NCBI GenBank assembly: GCA_029204225.1
Contig: CM055099.1
Span: forward strand, 48,720,141 to 48,784,140
Source of the DNA: Diphasiastrum complanatum
Lineage: Eukaryota > Streptophyta > Lycopodiopsida > Lycopodiales > Lycopodiaceae
DNA: 64,000 nucleotides
Reading direction: 5' to 3'
Made by a program: the position numbers and the translations under genes. The notes below the pieces were generated by a model that had not been told where the DNA came from, searched no databases, and saw nothing but the letters and a program-made list of their open reading frames with translations. Position 1 is the stretch's first letter; the number at the start of each line of letters is the position of its first letter. This document shows, one piece after another, positions 11,231 through 55,990 of the stretch.

Positions 11231-14200
11231 AATCGACGATCGTGCCATGCCTTGCGGCGGGCTTTCTCTGCTGCTAAGGCATGAACTGCCATCAATCGAG
11301 TTTCACATAATTTGTGCAACGCTTCATGACGAAGTTGTAAAGACTGATTATTATTTAATCGTTCCGTTGCTACTATGCGCAAAGATGGGATTAAAAATTC
11401 AATTGGCATAACAACATCTTGACCATAAACCAGTTAAAAAGGTGTTTGATTTGTACTATTTTTGTAAGCGGTCCTGAATGCCCATAATGCTACATACAAT
11501 TTACGTTCCCAATCAGAGCGACTCGCTTCAACTGTCTTTGTCATAATGGTGCAGAGAATCTTATTAGAAGATTCAGCTTGGCCATTTCCTCTGGGATAAT
11601 AGGGAGTACTAAATCTGTGTATAACAAAAAAAATCTTCCAGTAAACACTTTATTGTCTGATTAACAAAGTGTGTACCCCGATCACTGACAATTTCGATCG
11701 GACATCCAAATCTGATTATAATATTTTCATATAGAAACTTGGCCGTAGATTTCACATCAGCCACTTTGACAGCTTTGGCTTCAACCCACTTGGTCATATA
11801 ATCAGTTGCGACGATAATGTAGCGGGCCTGAGATCCTTGAGCAGTGAGATGAATAGGACCAACATAATCCAGTCCTCATTTTTCAAATGGTGCTTGCGAT
11901 AAAACCAGATGTAAGGGTTCATAATTCTGTCGAGTAGGCCGTCGTGCTTGCTGACAGACATCACATGTCTGAATAAAATTTTCTCTGTCCTTATGAAGCG
12001 TAGGCCAGCAACAACCGGATTGCAAAAGTTTGCGAACAGTAATATCTGTAGAAAAGTGTCCTCCACCCATGCCATCATGTGAAAACATGATTAGATCTGC
12101 TACTTCATGCGGTAAAACACATCTTCGTAAAATATTATCTGATCCACGACGATACGATTGTCCTGCAATTAATTGATAAGGTTGAGCCTTATGAATCAAT
12201 TGTCTTTTCTGTACTTTTGTCAAAGAGTCATTTGGTTGTCCTAGCATCAAGTACTCAACAATATCTGCCGCCCACTCATGTACTGCTTCGACATAGAACA
12301 ACGCAGCATCTGCAGTTCATCATCCACTTCAGTATTAACTGGTGCGGATTCAATTCGCGAAACGTGATCGGCTAGATAATGTTGTTTCCCCTTTTTGACC
12401 ACAATTCGAAAGTCAAATTCAGTCAATAATAATAACCATCTTGCAATACGTCCAGTATTACATGTCTTATTTACCAAGTAAAGTAACGGTTGATGATCCG
12501 TATAAAATGCAAAGTGCGTTTCTATGAGGTAGTGACGAAATTTTCAAACAGAAAAAATCATGGCCAACGCTTCACGTTTTGTTGTTGAATAATTCTTCTC
12601 TGGATCTGTAAGTTGTCTTCTTGCAAATCATATAGGATAATCCTTCTTATAGTCACTTGGACGTCAAAATTGATCCAATGGCATATTTTGAGGCATTCGT
12701 ATGAACATAAAACTCTAATGTCCAATCTGGAAAATGTAGTATTGGTGCTGAAGATAATGTTTTTTTTTAGCTTTTCAAAGGCTTCTAACGCCTCTACTGT
12801 CCAAATAGGAACAATAGTTAATTTGTATATAGGTCGTGCTAAATGCGCAAAGAAGATAATAAAATTCGATAGTAGTTCGCATGACCCATAAACACATAAA
12901 CTCTTCGAATTGTTGCTGGCGGTGGCAATTCCACAATAACTTTGATCTTAGAGTAATCGGTGGCAATACCATGTCTTGATATCACATGTCCAAGCACCAC
13001 TCCGTGAGAAACCCATATCTGGCATTTTTCTGGATTTAGAGAAATCTGATATTTGCGGCATCTTTCAAAGACTTTCTCCAATCGATCCAGATGGTCTGTA
13101 TCTGTACTATGAACTCCCAAGTCGTCCAAGTAAATTTCAAGGAATTTTTGCAGATAATCTTTAAAGCAAATTGCATTACTCTTTGGAATGAACTTGGTGC
13201 ATTACAGACTCCGAAAGGCATTACTTTGTAAGAATAGGTGTCCCATTCTGTTGCAAAAGCAGTTTTGTGGCGATCGACAGGTGCAATCTAACCGTTGTAA
13301 CCACTAAATCCATCCAGGAAACTATAAGCTTCCGCTCCAGCAAGGCGATCCAAAAGGCTTTCAGTAAAAGGTAACAGAAAGTGATCCTTCCATGTCAATT
13401 TATTCAATGCTTTGAGATTCACACAGATTCGCAAATTTTCATTTTCTTAGGAACAATGACAATCGGTGAAATCCATTCGGTATGTTTGATCTCATAAATA
13501 AAATCGGCGTCAAGCAATCTTTGAAGTTCTTTCTTTATCAGATCTGCCACATTAGGATTACAGCGATAGAACTTTGTAACCTTTGGTACTGCATCAGGTA
13601 CTAAAGGTATGGTATGTTCAATGACTGATGTCGGAATACCCTTCAAATCTTGATAAGTCCATGCAAAACAATCTTGATACTTACTAAGTAGCAAACGGAG
13701 TGCTTGATACTGTTCAGGAGTAAGTTGTGATCCCACTTGTACAATCTTTTTCGGTTCTCCTGGTTCTGCAAGATTCATTGGCTGCATCCTGGCTGGGCCA
13801 TCGTAAACCTCTTTAGATTCCGGCATGTGTTCTTCAGGTTCACGATGTGCTTTAGGTAATATGATAACCACATCATCCAGTGTATAACATTTAAAATGCT
13901 CTGGCATATCATGCTGGACTACTTTTGCTTGTTCTTTTCCGAAAGGACTTGTCTTGGCTCTTCGTTTAGTCTTCTTAGCAGGAATTGATCGTGGAGGTGA
14001 TGACTTTCGGGATGATAAATCTTTCTTCACAGATGAAGACTTCCTAGTCGATGATGTCTTGCTAGAGATCTGACTTGAGGAATCATTCTTGACTTTTCCT
14101 TGGCCTTTATCCAATAGAGGTGGCACTTTCTTAAAATTGATCTTTTGAGGGGGATTTTCCCATTTCAGGACCGTATTATAATATTGCTTTGCTTGTTTCT

Positions 14201-14669
14201 TCGTCATCGAACCTGTCATCCTGTCTCCCTTCAATGTAACTGCTTTGGACGATTTGATTGTTGGTTCATCAGGAACATTACGCACTCCAAATCTGGTCAG
14301 ATCCATATGATGTAGAATCTGTTCATCCGTAAGTTCTGCATTGCCATCATAAGTTAAGACATGGCTCATTAATATGAGATCATTCTCAATTGGATCTGGT
14401 ATAGGTTCCGTTGATATCCAGGCTACATTCAACACATTTAGTAAAAACGTGATTGGCGTATCCAAAGTTCGATCTAACAAGGAAATCTCGCTCCTCTCTG
14501 ATTGAATATCTTGTTGACACATATATCTTGCTGTACAATCAATTGTTGCAAGAGCTTCGTTCCAATTGACAGTATTCGTTTGAGAATCGTAATGAACTCC
14601 CAATTTTTTCTCTTGTCGATCACAAGTGTGATCCGTTGTTGATGAATCGTCATCCGCTTTTTGAACCAC
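11224..14669 (-). pseudogene. Tat-type pol: RT, RNase H, integrase
   Basis: Pol continues the gag-protease frame after one TGA at 14766-14768. RT begins at about 13600 (FYRCNPNVADLIKKELQRLL, WISPIVIVPKK), and a single-base frameshift near 13440 follows. Further frames give LPFGVCNAPSSFQRVM (13221-13170) and the intact catalytic EIYLDDLGVH (about 13145-13115). GHVISRHGIATDYSKI and VYVFMGHANYYR lie at 12980-12870. RNase H is at about 12780-12380 with KKGKQHYLADHVSRIE at its end. The integrase zinc domain is at 12301-11876 (SHDGMGGGHF, CDVCQQARRP). Its core is at 11870-11590 (MTKWVEAKAV, IVSDRGTHFVNQ, TPYYPRGNGQAES), and its C-terminal segment is at 11409-11224. The family reverse-transcribes and integrates the element; this copy cannot, because of the frameshifts. 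Confidence 0.88.
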
Positions 14670-14768
14670 TGGCTTGATAGTCCAAGTCGTAGGATCAATT
14701 TTAACTGCACGTTCACGATTTTCAAAAGTGATTTTGCCGGTACCCCAGTTATGAATTACTTGCGCAAC

Positions 14769-16674
14769 TCATAACCATGGACGTCCTAAGAGAACTCGGT
14801 AGACATTTGGTGCTTCTGGTAGGTCCACCACGACGAAAGTAATGACGAACTGTACTCCTGCAATCCTGACAGGTATATCTTCCACCATTCCTCGTGGACG
14901 AACCGTCGTTTGATCAGCTAGCTTAATAGCAAAAGTAGCAGGCTTAATCTTTGTAAGGCCCCATTTTGTACATAGCTTTGTAGAAATCAGGTTAACTCCT
15001 GAACCACCGTCTATCGCGGTTGCCTCTTTAGAAAATTGTCTATGTTGTATCAGCAGAGTGATACTCTTTTGTTCACTTTCCCAAGCGGCTCCAACATGGT
15101 GTACATCGTTAGATTCTTCAAATCCAGCACAAAAAAGAGGCTCCTGATGGTCTTCTGATTCTTCTTGAGCTAACTTTTGCGCTAAGACTTCTTTTGCTTT
15201 TGGCACCAACTTTAGGAACTCTCCCAATGAAATATTGATCTTGCTAGACAAAATATTCATGAGTGATTTCGTATGTGGTGCTTCAGGTTTAGTCATCTTG
15301 AAGGGTTCTTCGTGATGATGTGATTGATCATTCATATCCGTACGTAAATTTCTTGGAGGCTGCAATGGTGAAGACCAAACTTTAGCTGTTACTTTATCAG
15401 CTTCAAGTTCCTCTTCTTCTTGTAGATGTTTAATCCATTGTCTCATATCCTGATATCTCCGTTTTTCTGCATTAAGATTTGGATAGACTTCCGATGCTAT
15501 TGGTGTATCGTTCAATGGTATAGAGTCACCAGGTACTGAATCCACTACTGGTTTTTTTTGCTTTTGTGCTCTGGTGACCACCATCAAGGGTGCACTTGGT
15601 TTATTATGAGCTACCGATCCTTGCTTGAATGTTATCGAATTTACAGGTGCTGTAGCTGGTGGTAGCTTTGGTCTTGCTGGACAGTCTTTATAGCAATGCC
15701 CATATCCACAGTCACGACATAATGGTACAAATTTTCCGTTATTTGGGCATTCTGCAATTCTGTGATTTTCTCCACATGCAAAGTATCCAAGTGGTGCTCT
15801 GGCCCAATTTCTCGAGGCTTGTTGTTGAGCGGCAGCATAAATGGCATACTGTTCTGAAGATCCACCTTCATGATCATTACCATAGCTCCATTGCTTAGCA
15901 CTTCCGTAAGGTTCTGGTTCCATCAAATTGGCAAGAGGAGCGGAGTGTTTTGGTGGGGCAGGCAAAGCTAGACAATCCGGGTATCCAAGAGTAGATTGTC
16001 GTAGTCTTGCTGCTGGATTGCCTCCATACTGTGGATCTCGGTATCCCATCTGGGCATACCGTTGCTGAATTATCCGAGGGTTGAAGTTGCAAAAGGCAGT
16101 CTCATGGTCAGGCGAATTACATAGATGGCAAACACTGATTTCCATTCGTTTTTTCAATTGAGGACACTCGTTCACTGTGTGATTTCCTATACAAATAGAA
16201 CACCAGACATTTTCCCTGGTAGAAAAAGTCTTTGCAAACTTCTCAGGTTCCTTGTTCGCTTCTCCGTGGAGATTTTCCAATGCTTTGATCTTCTCATCAA
16301 ATTGCAACTGCAACTTTTCCATCTGTTTCTGCTGGGTCTTCTCAAGTTTCTCGAACCCACTGAGCATCATTTCTGCAATAGCATTGGCATTCATTGATGC
16401 AATAGTGGTGGATGTCGTAGTAGTCTGCCTTGCTGTATAAGGCAACATACCGACATTCGGCTCATCATCTGAATCTTCATCCTCCTCCCGAATTGCATCG
16501 TCCATTGCATTTATCTTGAGGATAGATCTTACCATAGACCTCACAGGATTCAACATAGATCTGAAGAAATCTAACTGGATCTATTAATCCATTATATTTG
16601 GGTAGATCCAATCGGGGTGCTCTTCTAACAATAATTGGATTGACCTCATGTGGAGCACCTCCAGGGGCAGCCAT
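14769..16674 (-). pseudogene. Tat-type gag and protease, capsid core missing
   Basis: The start at 16674 reads MAAPGGAPHEV, then RAPRLDLPKYNG and PVRFLQIYVESCEVYG. The frame then breaks near 16500-16560 into an acidic segment (REEDEDSDDEPNVG), so the capsid core expected here (present in the relative at 60345-60160) has been lost. The 595-codon frame 16556-14769 has a coiled-coil (KLEKTQQKQMEKLQLQFDEK) and four zinc-knuckle-like motifs: CSICIGNHTVNEC, CHLCNSPDHETAFC, a third reading YFACGENHRIAEC and CRDCGYGHCYKDC. In the third the first Cys is Tyr, whereas the relative at about 58950 keeps CFACGENHR. The protease follows with IDGGSGVNLIS as active-site region and ends VLLGRPWL before TGA at 14766-14768. 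Confidence 0.85.
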
Positions 16675-16919
16675 CTTACAAACTTAGATCAAATCGATAA
16701 TGTGATTGGATATAGATTTTTCCAAAAAACTATCTCAGATTAGATCTGCTAGCTCTATTCCACTTTTCAAAAATCTGATTCTATATGATGAAAAACTACC
16801 CACAATTTGATCAATCGATACTTCTCAAAAATGATAAATCTCTCAGAGTCTAATTCAGAATATATTAGATTTGATCCAAATTTTGACAGAGACTTGATCT
16901 GGAAAATCAGAAAACTAAA

Positions 16920-17580
16920 AATAGGACTGGCGAAGGTTCTCTAGGCAAAGGTTGTCTCGGCGAAGGTTCACGAGTGCTAGTTTGGGATAAAAACTCTCTG
17001 AACACTTTTCAGACAATTTCTTGGAGAATAACCTTCGTTGACTTCTCAGAAGGAAGGTCTGACACAGATAAAATTATGGACAACCGGACGAAGGTTTATG
17101 ACACAAGAAAATATAGTTTTTGTAATCTAGCGAGGGTAAAAATCAAGATTTTTTGTGATCTGATCAAGATGAATCTTCGTCGAACTCAAAAATAATAGTT
17201 TATTATAAATAGAATATTTTGGAAACTCGGCGAAGGTTATGGCAAAGGATTAAGAGTAATACTGGTAATTTTGCAAAAAAATGACTTTTTTGACAAAAAT
17301 ATGACAATATGACAACTGATCCTCTGAAAACCTTTCTATTTTTTTATATTATTCTTCGCCGACTTGGTAGTAGATAGATCTGAATCACATATAAGCACAA
17401 TGAATTGGGCGAAGGTTCTTTTTCTGTATTGTTTAGGGTTTTGATAATTTTTGGTGTTTTTTGGTGGTTTTTTTGATGTTTTTAGAAATCTGCTGGGAAT
17501 TAATCTTCGCCCTTCAAACTGAAGGTTTTGTAAACAAAACCGAAGGTGTCTGCAACTCGGCGAAGGTTTGCTGAAAGAGG
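16920..17580 (-). repeat. Leader of the Tat-type element with a dispersed GCGAAGGTT motif in both orientations
   Basis: Within the 1.2-kb untranslated leader the 9-mer GCGAAGGTT or close variants appear near 16930, 16960, 17090, 17225, 17405 and 17560. The reverse form AAYCTTCGYC appears near 17030, 17165, 17350 and 17505. Spacing is irregular, so this is not a tandem array. No open frame is supported. Role unknown; RNA packaging, translation or promoter function would all be inference. Confidence 0.7.
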
Positions 17581-17885
17581 GTAAAAAGTTCTGAGCTCTG
17601 ATGACGCTTTTTGCCTCTTTTTGACCAAATTTGACAGATTTGACCGATTTTTGCTATTTTCTCTGATATCTTAGATCCAAATGGATGTTAAGATTGGTGA
17701 TCTGAATAGCTTTCCTTGTTTAATAATCAGATTAGATTTCAAACAAGCAAATCCACTCAAATCTAGCAAAATCAATCCCAAACTAACCCTACAATGCAGT
17801 TTTAACACTATTCATGCCACGACAAGATGCCTAATGCAAGCTAACCATCAACCAAAACATGCTGCAAACTGAAAAATTGGCGTAG

Positions 17886-17904
17886 CTCCCCGGTCACGGT
17901 GCCA
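17886..17904 (-). other. Primer-binding site, tRNA-Asp-like
   Basis: On the minus strand TGGCACCGTGACCGGGGAG lies five bases inside the 5' LTR. It resembles TGGCGCCGTYGCCGGGGA, the tRNA-Asp-type primer site common in plant Tat and Athila elements, with two to three differences. Confidence 0.8.
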
Positions 17905-17909
17905 AAAAT

Positions 17910-18669
17910 TGTAGTGGGTTCCTTTCCTTGCCTAATCTAAATCCAAGATCTAGTCAATCTAGCATCAAAGAGACGTAGTTAGCTGTCACACGTAGGTTCG
18001 TTTCCATGAGAGTGATAATATAGTTCAGATTTCAACATGAATGGAGGATCTAACACTAACATCCATTAACACTAAGCATTAACACTACATCCATTAATCC
18101 TACTTCCATTAACCCTAAATCCACAACAATGATAGAAACTTACTCTTCTCTCTCTCCTTTTCTCTATCACAAAAAGCATAAGAAATAGCAATCCCAATAA
18201 TGATGAAATCCAACAATTAGCAAATACAAAGAAAGCATGAGAAATGGAGGAAAAGAGAGGAAGAGCAAGGACATTCATCAACCCATTTCTAAAGAGAACC
18301 AATATGCTTTATTGAAATGAGAAAATGAACATGAGGAACAACTCGAGTTGGTCCCTTTTTATAGTAGAGAGGAGGACCCTGGCCTCTAAATCCTATTGGT
18401 CTAGTCTTGTCTCTCTTTTTATTCAAATTTAAAAAAGTGTGGGAACCATCAAAATTGGAGGGAAACCCAACTTTATTCACTAACTTGATAATTAGGCCCT
18501 GCGACATTAAAAGTTCCGCAAAAAGGCCTAAAGTCCTTTTATTGACTTTTAACTAATCAATCAAATAACTATGTGGTCATCGGGTTGGACTTACACACAC
18601 AGGGTGCCAAATCCCTCTCACTTATTAGCTAGGGTTAGGGTTGCCTTGGGATCCGCAAATCCTCCAACA
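17910..18669 (-). repeat. 5' LTR of the Tat-type element
   Basis: This LTR is the near-identical partner of 8881-9640, with the same TGTAGTGGGT start and CCTCCAACA end. It is followed by target duplication ATGAC at 18670-18674. In the element's own orientation this is the promoter LTR. I do not assign a TATA box. Confidence 0.95.
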
Positions 18670-19020
18670 ATGACACATGGATTGTGGAGTAATTCCATAA
18701 GCAAACTATCAAATAGTATGAGTTGTTTATATAGTTTTATGTGAAGATGACATTGAACAATACAGGAGTGTGGAAATGGGTCAAGAACATGGGCAATAAT
18801 TAGAACACAAGGTTCTTGAGTTTTAATTGGTATTTAGAATTTTTGAGCAAACCATTGTCCTCGTTGACTTGTTGAGATGGTTGGGTTCTTACATGATACT
18901 TGGCTTGTATAGTAATCCCATAAGTAAACTATCAAATGATTTGAAGTTGTGTATAGAATTTTCTACAAAGATATCATTGAATAAATAAGGGGGTCCTGAA
19001 TGTGTGCAAGAATAAGGTTT
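18670..19020. repeat. Host tandem duplication: rest of unit 1 and unit 2
   Basis: The stretch 18675-18760 (TGGAGTAATTCCATAAGCAAACTATCAAAT) is the continuation of the unit broken by the Tat element. It matches 18896-18980 (GTATAGTAATCCCATAAGTAAACTATCAAAT) in unit 2, which starts near 18838. Similarity by eye is about 80%. The duplication lies upstream of the BCAT gene. Confidence 0.7.
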
Positions 19021-19560
19021 TCAGACACAAAAAAAATGAATTGAACTTTGGACAAAACCCTGAAGTAAAGGACATATAAGTGACTTAAGGGTTGGGAACT
19101 AACTTCGAGGGTGGGAAGTAGGGTTGAGTGGTGAGTTGAGGCGACAACTTTTGAATAGAGGAAAGGGTGAGAGAGAATTAGGGCCAGCCTTGGAATTTTT
19201 GTTGACATGCATGCCCACCTTTCACATCGAAGGGCTCTTTAATTTTTAATTTGAACATACATATATATGTTTCAAGACTACTTTTAATGAAGAAAACTTA
19301 AGAAATATTTCACCTTTCTAAATACGAAATTATCTTGTATTTCATGAAAATTTTTCATTCTCTCTTTTTGAACATTTTATGAAATTTGACTTTTCACATT
19401 CATATCTCAAATATAGAATCATGTTATAATTTGCCTCTCAAGTCCATTCTTGACTTCAGCTGCATTTTTTTAACTTGCTTAAAAAGAAGAGGAGGTCTAA
19501 GAGCCCATTACAACTCTTCCCAAATATCCCAACACGTTGGAATCTCTTAAATCGAAGAGA

Positions 19561-19605
<45 letters not shown>

Positions 19606-19633
19606 CTTGCGTGCTTGTAACCTGTAGGAGCAG
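19021..19633 (+). promoter_or_regulatory. Putative promoter and 5' untranslated region of BCAT, with (GA)n at 19564-19604
   Basis: No transposon is recognised here. The region is AT-rich, with a TATATAT stretch near 19262 that may be too far upstream to be the core TATA box. A 41-bp GA tract at 19564-19604 ends 29 bases before the proposed ATG. GA tracts are frequent in plant promoters and 5' leaders and can bind GAGA-binding (BPC) factors, but that is only an inference here. The transcription start is not visible from sequence alone. Confidence 0.45.
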
Positions 19634-52379
<32,746 letters not shown>

Positions 52380-54950
52380 GTAGAAGACTAGTTTTCCAGA
52401 TCTTATTTTAGTAGATCGCTTTCATTCATCAATTTTGTTGATATGACATTGTTATGGGTTGTATTCTTGGGGCTTTGCTGCTATTGGACATTAGGCAACA
52501 AAGTACTTGTGCTGCGTTGATCTGCCTGAACAGTAATATAAATTAGTAAGACTTGAACTGGAGCTTATCTCTAGATTATGTATGTACTGACTTGCTTCTT
52601 GATCCTCTTGTTGCTGGCCCCTTTTGGGCTTTAGATGCTAGCAGAGATATTACTGCTAGCCTAAATCAATCAATGGTTCACGGTTCAACTGGTTACTTCA
52701 AATTTACGTAGTTATAGGGTGGAGACTGCGAAAGCTGTCAGAATGAGCCCACAAGCTAAACTATGTGCAAGTCATTCTTTTATAACCTGTAATCCATTGA
52801 TGTCTTACCCATCTCATATGAGCTGCTGTTCTCATGTATTTGCACAAATGTCTTCATGTCAATGGAATTACTATATGCTTATTTTATTACCGTAGTTAAT
52901 CGTCACTTTCGTATGGCACCCCTGCACGTCTAGGTTTATTTTTTCTAACACTAGTTTACCCCCAGATAGCGAGGAAGGTAGCGAGCAGGGAAAGTAAGGT
53001 TGCTAGATAGGTGCACTGCTGGCCCGCGACTTCACCATTTCACAACAGTGAGCAGGGAAAGTGCGCCTACATGCAGTTTGATGAGACTGCATAACTTCAC
53101 CTCTGAAATCTTGAACAACATGCTGCAATGTCTCTTTCCTTCTGCGTTAAATGCGGGATTCATACTTTTTTCCACGGAGCTGTTTCCAATAGATAAGGGG
53201 AGAGTTTTTCATATGCACAGAATTGGAGATATGGTGTGGTTGGGAGCCTTTTGCGACAGTTGGTATGGTTGGGAGAACCAATGGCTGGATTCTCATGTGT
53301 AAATTCAAACAACAAGCTTGAATTGGGTCCTGTCATTCCAACTCTGTTGACCCTGTTACTTTTATTATAGGGATGCCACGAATGACCAAATCAAATCCGC
53401 CCTCTATCAAGTTCTGCAAACATGTCACTAGTAAGATCCACGATATTGTCCAGTTGCTTCAAATTCTCCCTTTGCCTTGATTTTTTCCACCAACTTTCTA
53501 CCATAACTTAAAAGTATTGAAGTGTAGTAATCCTTTGTAAAAAAATACGTTTTTTTTTTCAAGGGAACGCGTTCTGGAACACGTTCCGTTCCGGAACGGG
53601 CAACTAAGCTTTCATGTCATTTGCTCGCAGTTTATGTCTGTTAAGAAAAATTGCTTGCGTTTTCAAAGCAGAGTTTAAATGTGTTACATGTACGCGAAAT
53701 GGCAGTTATTTATCAGATATTTTGATTGACAAGTGAGATACTTCAGATACGAAAGTGATGAGTAATGAATAGCAACAAATAATATTCAACTAAAGTTGAT
53801 GACGAGAATATTGAGCGGTGATTTAAACCTTTGACCATTGTACATTACAGACTTTTATTAAAATTTAAAAAATAACCTTGTATATTTGATTCAATGAGAT
53901 ATAGCATCAAGGCTTGGTACTAGCTAGAGTACTTATTGGTTCTAGTTCCCATACCTTTAGTGGCTATCAACAACAATCTGATAATTGAGTGACCAGAATC
54001 CAACCATCAATCAATGGCATGATCTCTTGACTTGAGGGCTTGTTCATTGTGCATCATTTTGAATCAGAGCCCCTTTGCCTTCTTGCATGTCGAGACATTA
54101 TATAATTCATGCCATGTTCTTGTCCACACTCATCTACTCCTACGCCTATGAGTGTAATAAACATGAGCAATGAACGCAGTACATGCTTCCATTTTTGTGA
54201 TTACCTATGGGTGGTATGAGTTGTAGTCATCTTGTCCTTCAATAAGTTGTGAATTTGTTGGAACTTAAATTTTCTGAGAGTTTGTTAAAACTTATTTTCT
54301 CTCCATGAAATCAGGAATTTGGCACCAATCTGTCACAAATGAGGACATATGAGAGTAAAAAATGCACTTGTATTAGCCATGCACGAAAAAAATGGTCAGA
54401 TGAGCATATAAGCCCTTTGTAGACTTGCTATATAAGCTAATAAAAAGCTTACGAGTTGCCTCTGCCTTTCAATTTTTGAAAATGTTCTTCTTTCGGTTAT
54501 GTTAGATATTAGGTATACGATAATCTGTTGGACGGACCTGTCAAACTTGCTTTCTTGTTTTATGAATCATAACATATCTTTGAACTATAAACCAAGAAAT
54601 CTGTACAACATTTGTTGACCTTGCCTTGAAAAGACAATACTATTGGAAAATAAGAAAATGTGCTTGCAAGTCACTTTTTGGGCTTGATCTCTAGATAGTA
54701 AAAGCAAAGTATGAGTGCGCTATTTAAGTTTCATCAAGCTCTTGGTGGACATAGAGCAAGCCACAAGAATATTGTCCGCCACAAGGAAGTGAAAGGATGC
54801 TTTGTTAGAACACATGATATCAAAAAAATGATTGATAAAAAAGATCCATCTTTATCTTGGAAGTGCAAGAAGTTACCAAGTTTGCTGTGGATGAGCACAA
54901 TAGGAAACATTTATCCCAGATTTATCCCTCCAATTTTTTCTTTTGTTGAC
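52380..54950 (+). other. BCAT 3' flank and intergenic DNA, no gene recognised
   Basis: The first few hundred bases should include the BCAT 3' untranslated region; I cannot fix the poly(A) site. Open frames at 53000-53302 and 54711-55019 have no recognisable family. Around 53540-53606 a TTCCGGAACG-rich stretch ending GGGCAACTAAG resembles the right end of the MULE-like element at 24370-24784. Confidence 0.5.
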
Positions 54951-54954
54951 ATCT

Positions 54955-55990
54955 CCTTTATGGGTTTTGTTTTGTTGATCTTACCTTGCACAACATTGAG
55001 ATGGCTCAAATTGCCTTGAATAAGCTGATTTTCAACTAGTTCAGTTATGGTTTTGGTGCAATTGCCAAAAATTGTTGCATGTATCTCATGTGCTACTGAT
55101 ATTGTGATGGAATTGCCGGAGCTTGTGTCCTTTTTTGTTTGTTTTGTTAATATTATCTTGAATAGCATTGAGATGGCTCAGACTGCCTCTAAAAAGTGCT
55201 GATTTTTAAGTAATGTAGCTATGATTTTGGTCCAATTAGTAAGGATTGTGATGGGTTGCCGATCTTGTGGTATAATTGCCGAAGCTTGTTTTCTTTTTAC
55301 TTTCTTTTTTGACCTTATTGTGAATAGCATTGAGATCACTCAGATTTTTTGTTGAAAATGTTGATTTTCAAGTAATGCAACTATGATTTTGGTTCAATCA
55401 ACATCAATTTTGACTTATATCTCAAGGGTTGTCGATCTTGCAGTGTCATTACCAAAGCTTGTATCCTTTACAATTTGTTTTGTTGTTGAGTTTTTTTTTT
55501 TTGCAATTTATGCAACTATAATTTTTGTCTAGTTAGCAAGGATTGGAATTTGTATGTCATGGGCTTTGATCTTGAGGTGTCATTGCTAGAGCTTCTATAC
55601 TTTAGAGTTGGTTTTGTTGTTGATCATATCTTGAATAGCATTGAGATGGCTCAAATTCCTTTTGGAAAAATGCTGATTTTCAAGTAATGCAAGTGTTCTG
55701 ACTTTGGCCCAATTAGCTATTGTGACTTGTATCTCATGGACTACCTATCTAATGGTGTCAATGACAGAGCTTCTGCCCCTTATAGCTTGTCTTGTCTTAT
55801 CTCAAATAGCATTCAAATGGCTCAGATTCCTTATTGAAAGTGCTAATTCAAGTAATATAGCCATGTTTTTCGTTCAATTCAGCAAAATGCTACTTGTATC
55901 TCTTCGTGTCATTGACAAAGCTTCTGTCCTTTAGAGTTTGCTTTTTGTTGATCTTATCTTGAATAGCATTGAGATGGCTCAGTCATAATA
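54955..55990. repeat. Degenerate satellite array, units of about 150-180 bp, six to seven copies
   Basis: The phrase TGAATAGCATTGAGATGGCTCAGATT recurs near 54990, 55160, 55325, 55635, 55810 and 55965. TGCTGATTTTCAAGTAATGCAACTATGATTTTGG, TTGTATCTCATGG and (A)GCTTCTGTCCTTTA(T)AG recur in the same order between. Copies differ widely. It is not coding: the open frames through it are broken in each unit. Confidence 0.85.

Larger units (their letters stand above)
8881..18669 (-). mobile_element. Complete Tat/Athila-type Ty3/gypsy retrotransposon with extra 3' ORF
   Basis: Two LTRs of about 760 bp (8881-9640 and 17910-18669) bound the element. The 5-bp duplication ATGAC sits at 8876-8880 and 18670-18674, so both ends are original. 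All coding content is on the minus strand: a repeat-rich leader (17909-16675), gag (16674-), protease, RT, RNase H and integrase to about 11224, and then an additional coiled-coil ORF (about 11230-9729) before the 3' LTR. The primer site resembles the tRNA-Asp type used by Tat and Athila lineages. The gag capsid core seems to be missing, and stops and a frameshift interrupt the coding region, so this copy is dead. By eye the LTRs differ by a few percent, mainly C/T and G/A changes. Confidence 0.93.

Noticed and set aside
15659-16440. Several plus-strand open frames
   Set aside because: They are shadows of the gag frame on the minus strand.
53000-53302. 100-codon open frame downstream of BCAT
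   Set aside because: No family resemblance and composition like the flanking non-coding DNA.
54955-55990. CRISPR-like array of regular repeats
   Set aside because: Units are about 150-180 bp, strongly diverged, with no short repeat/spacer structure, in nuclear plant DNA; it is a degenerate satellite.
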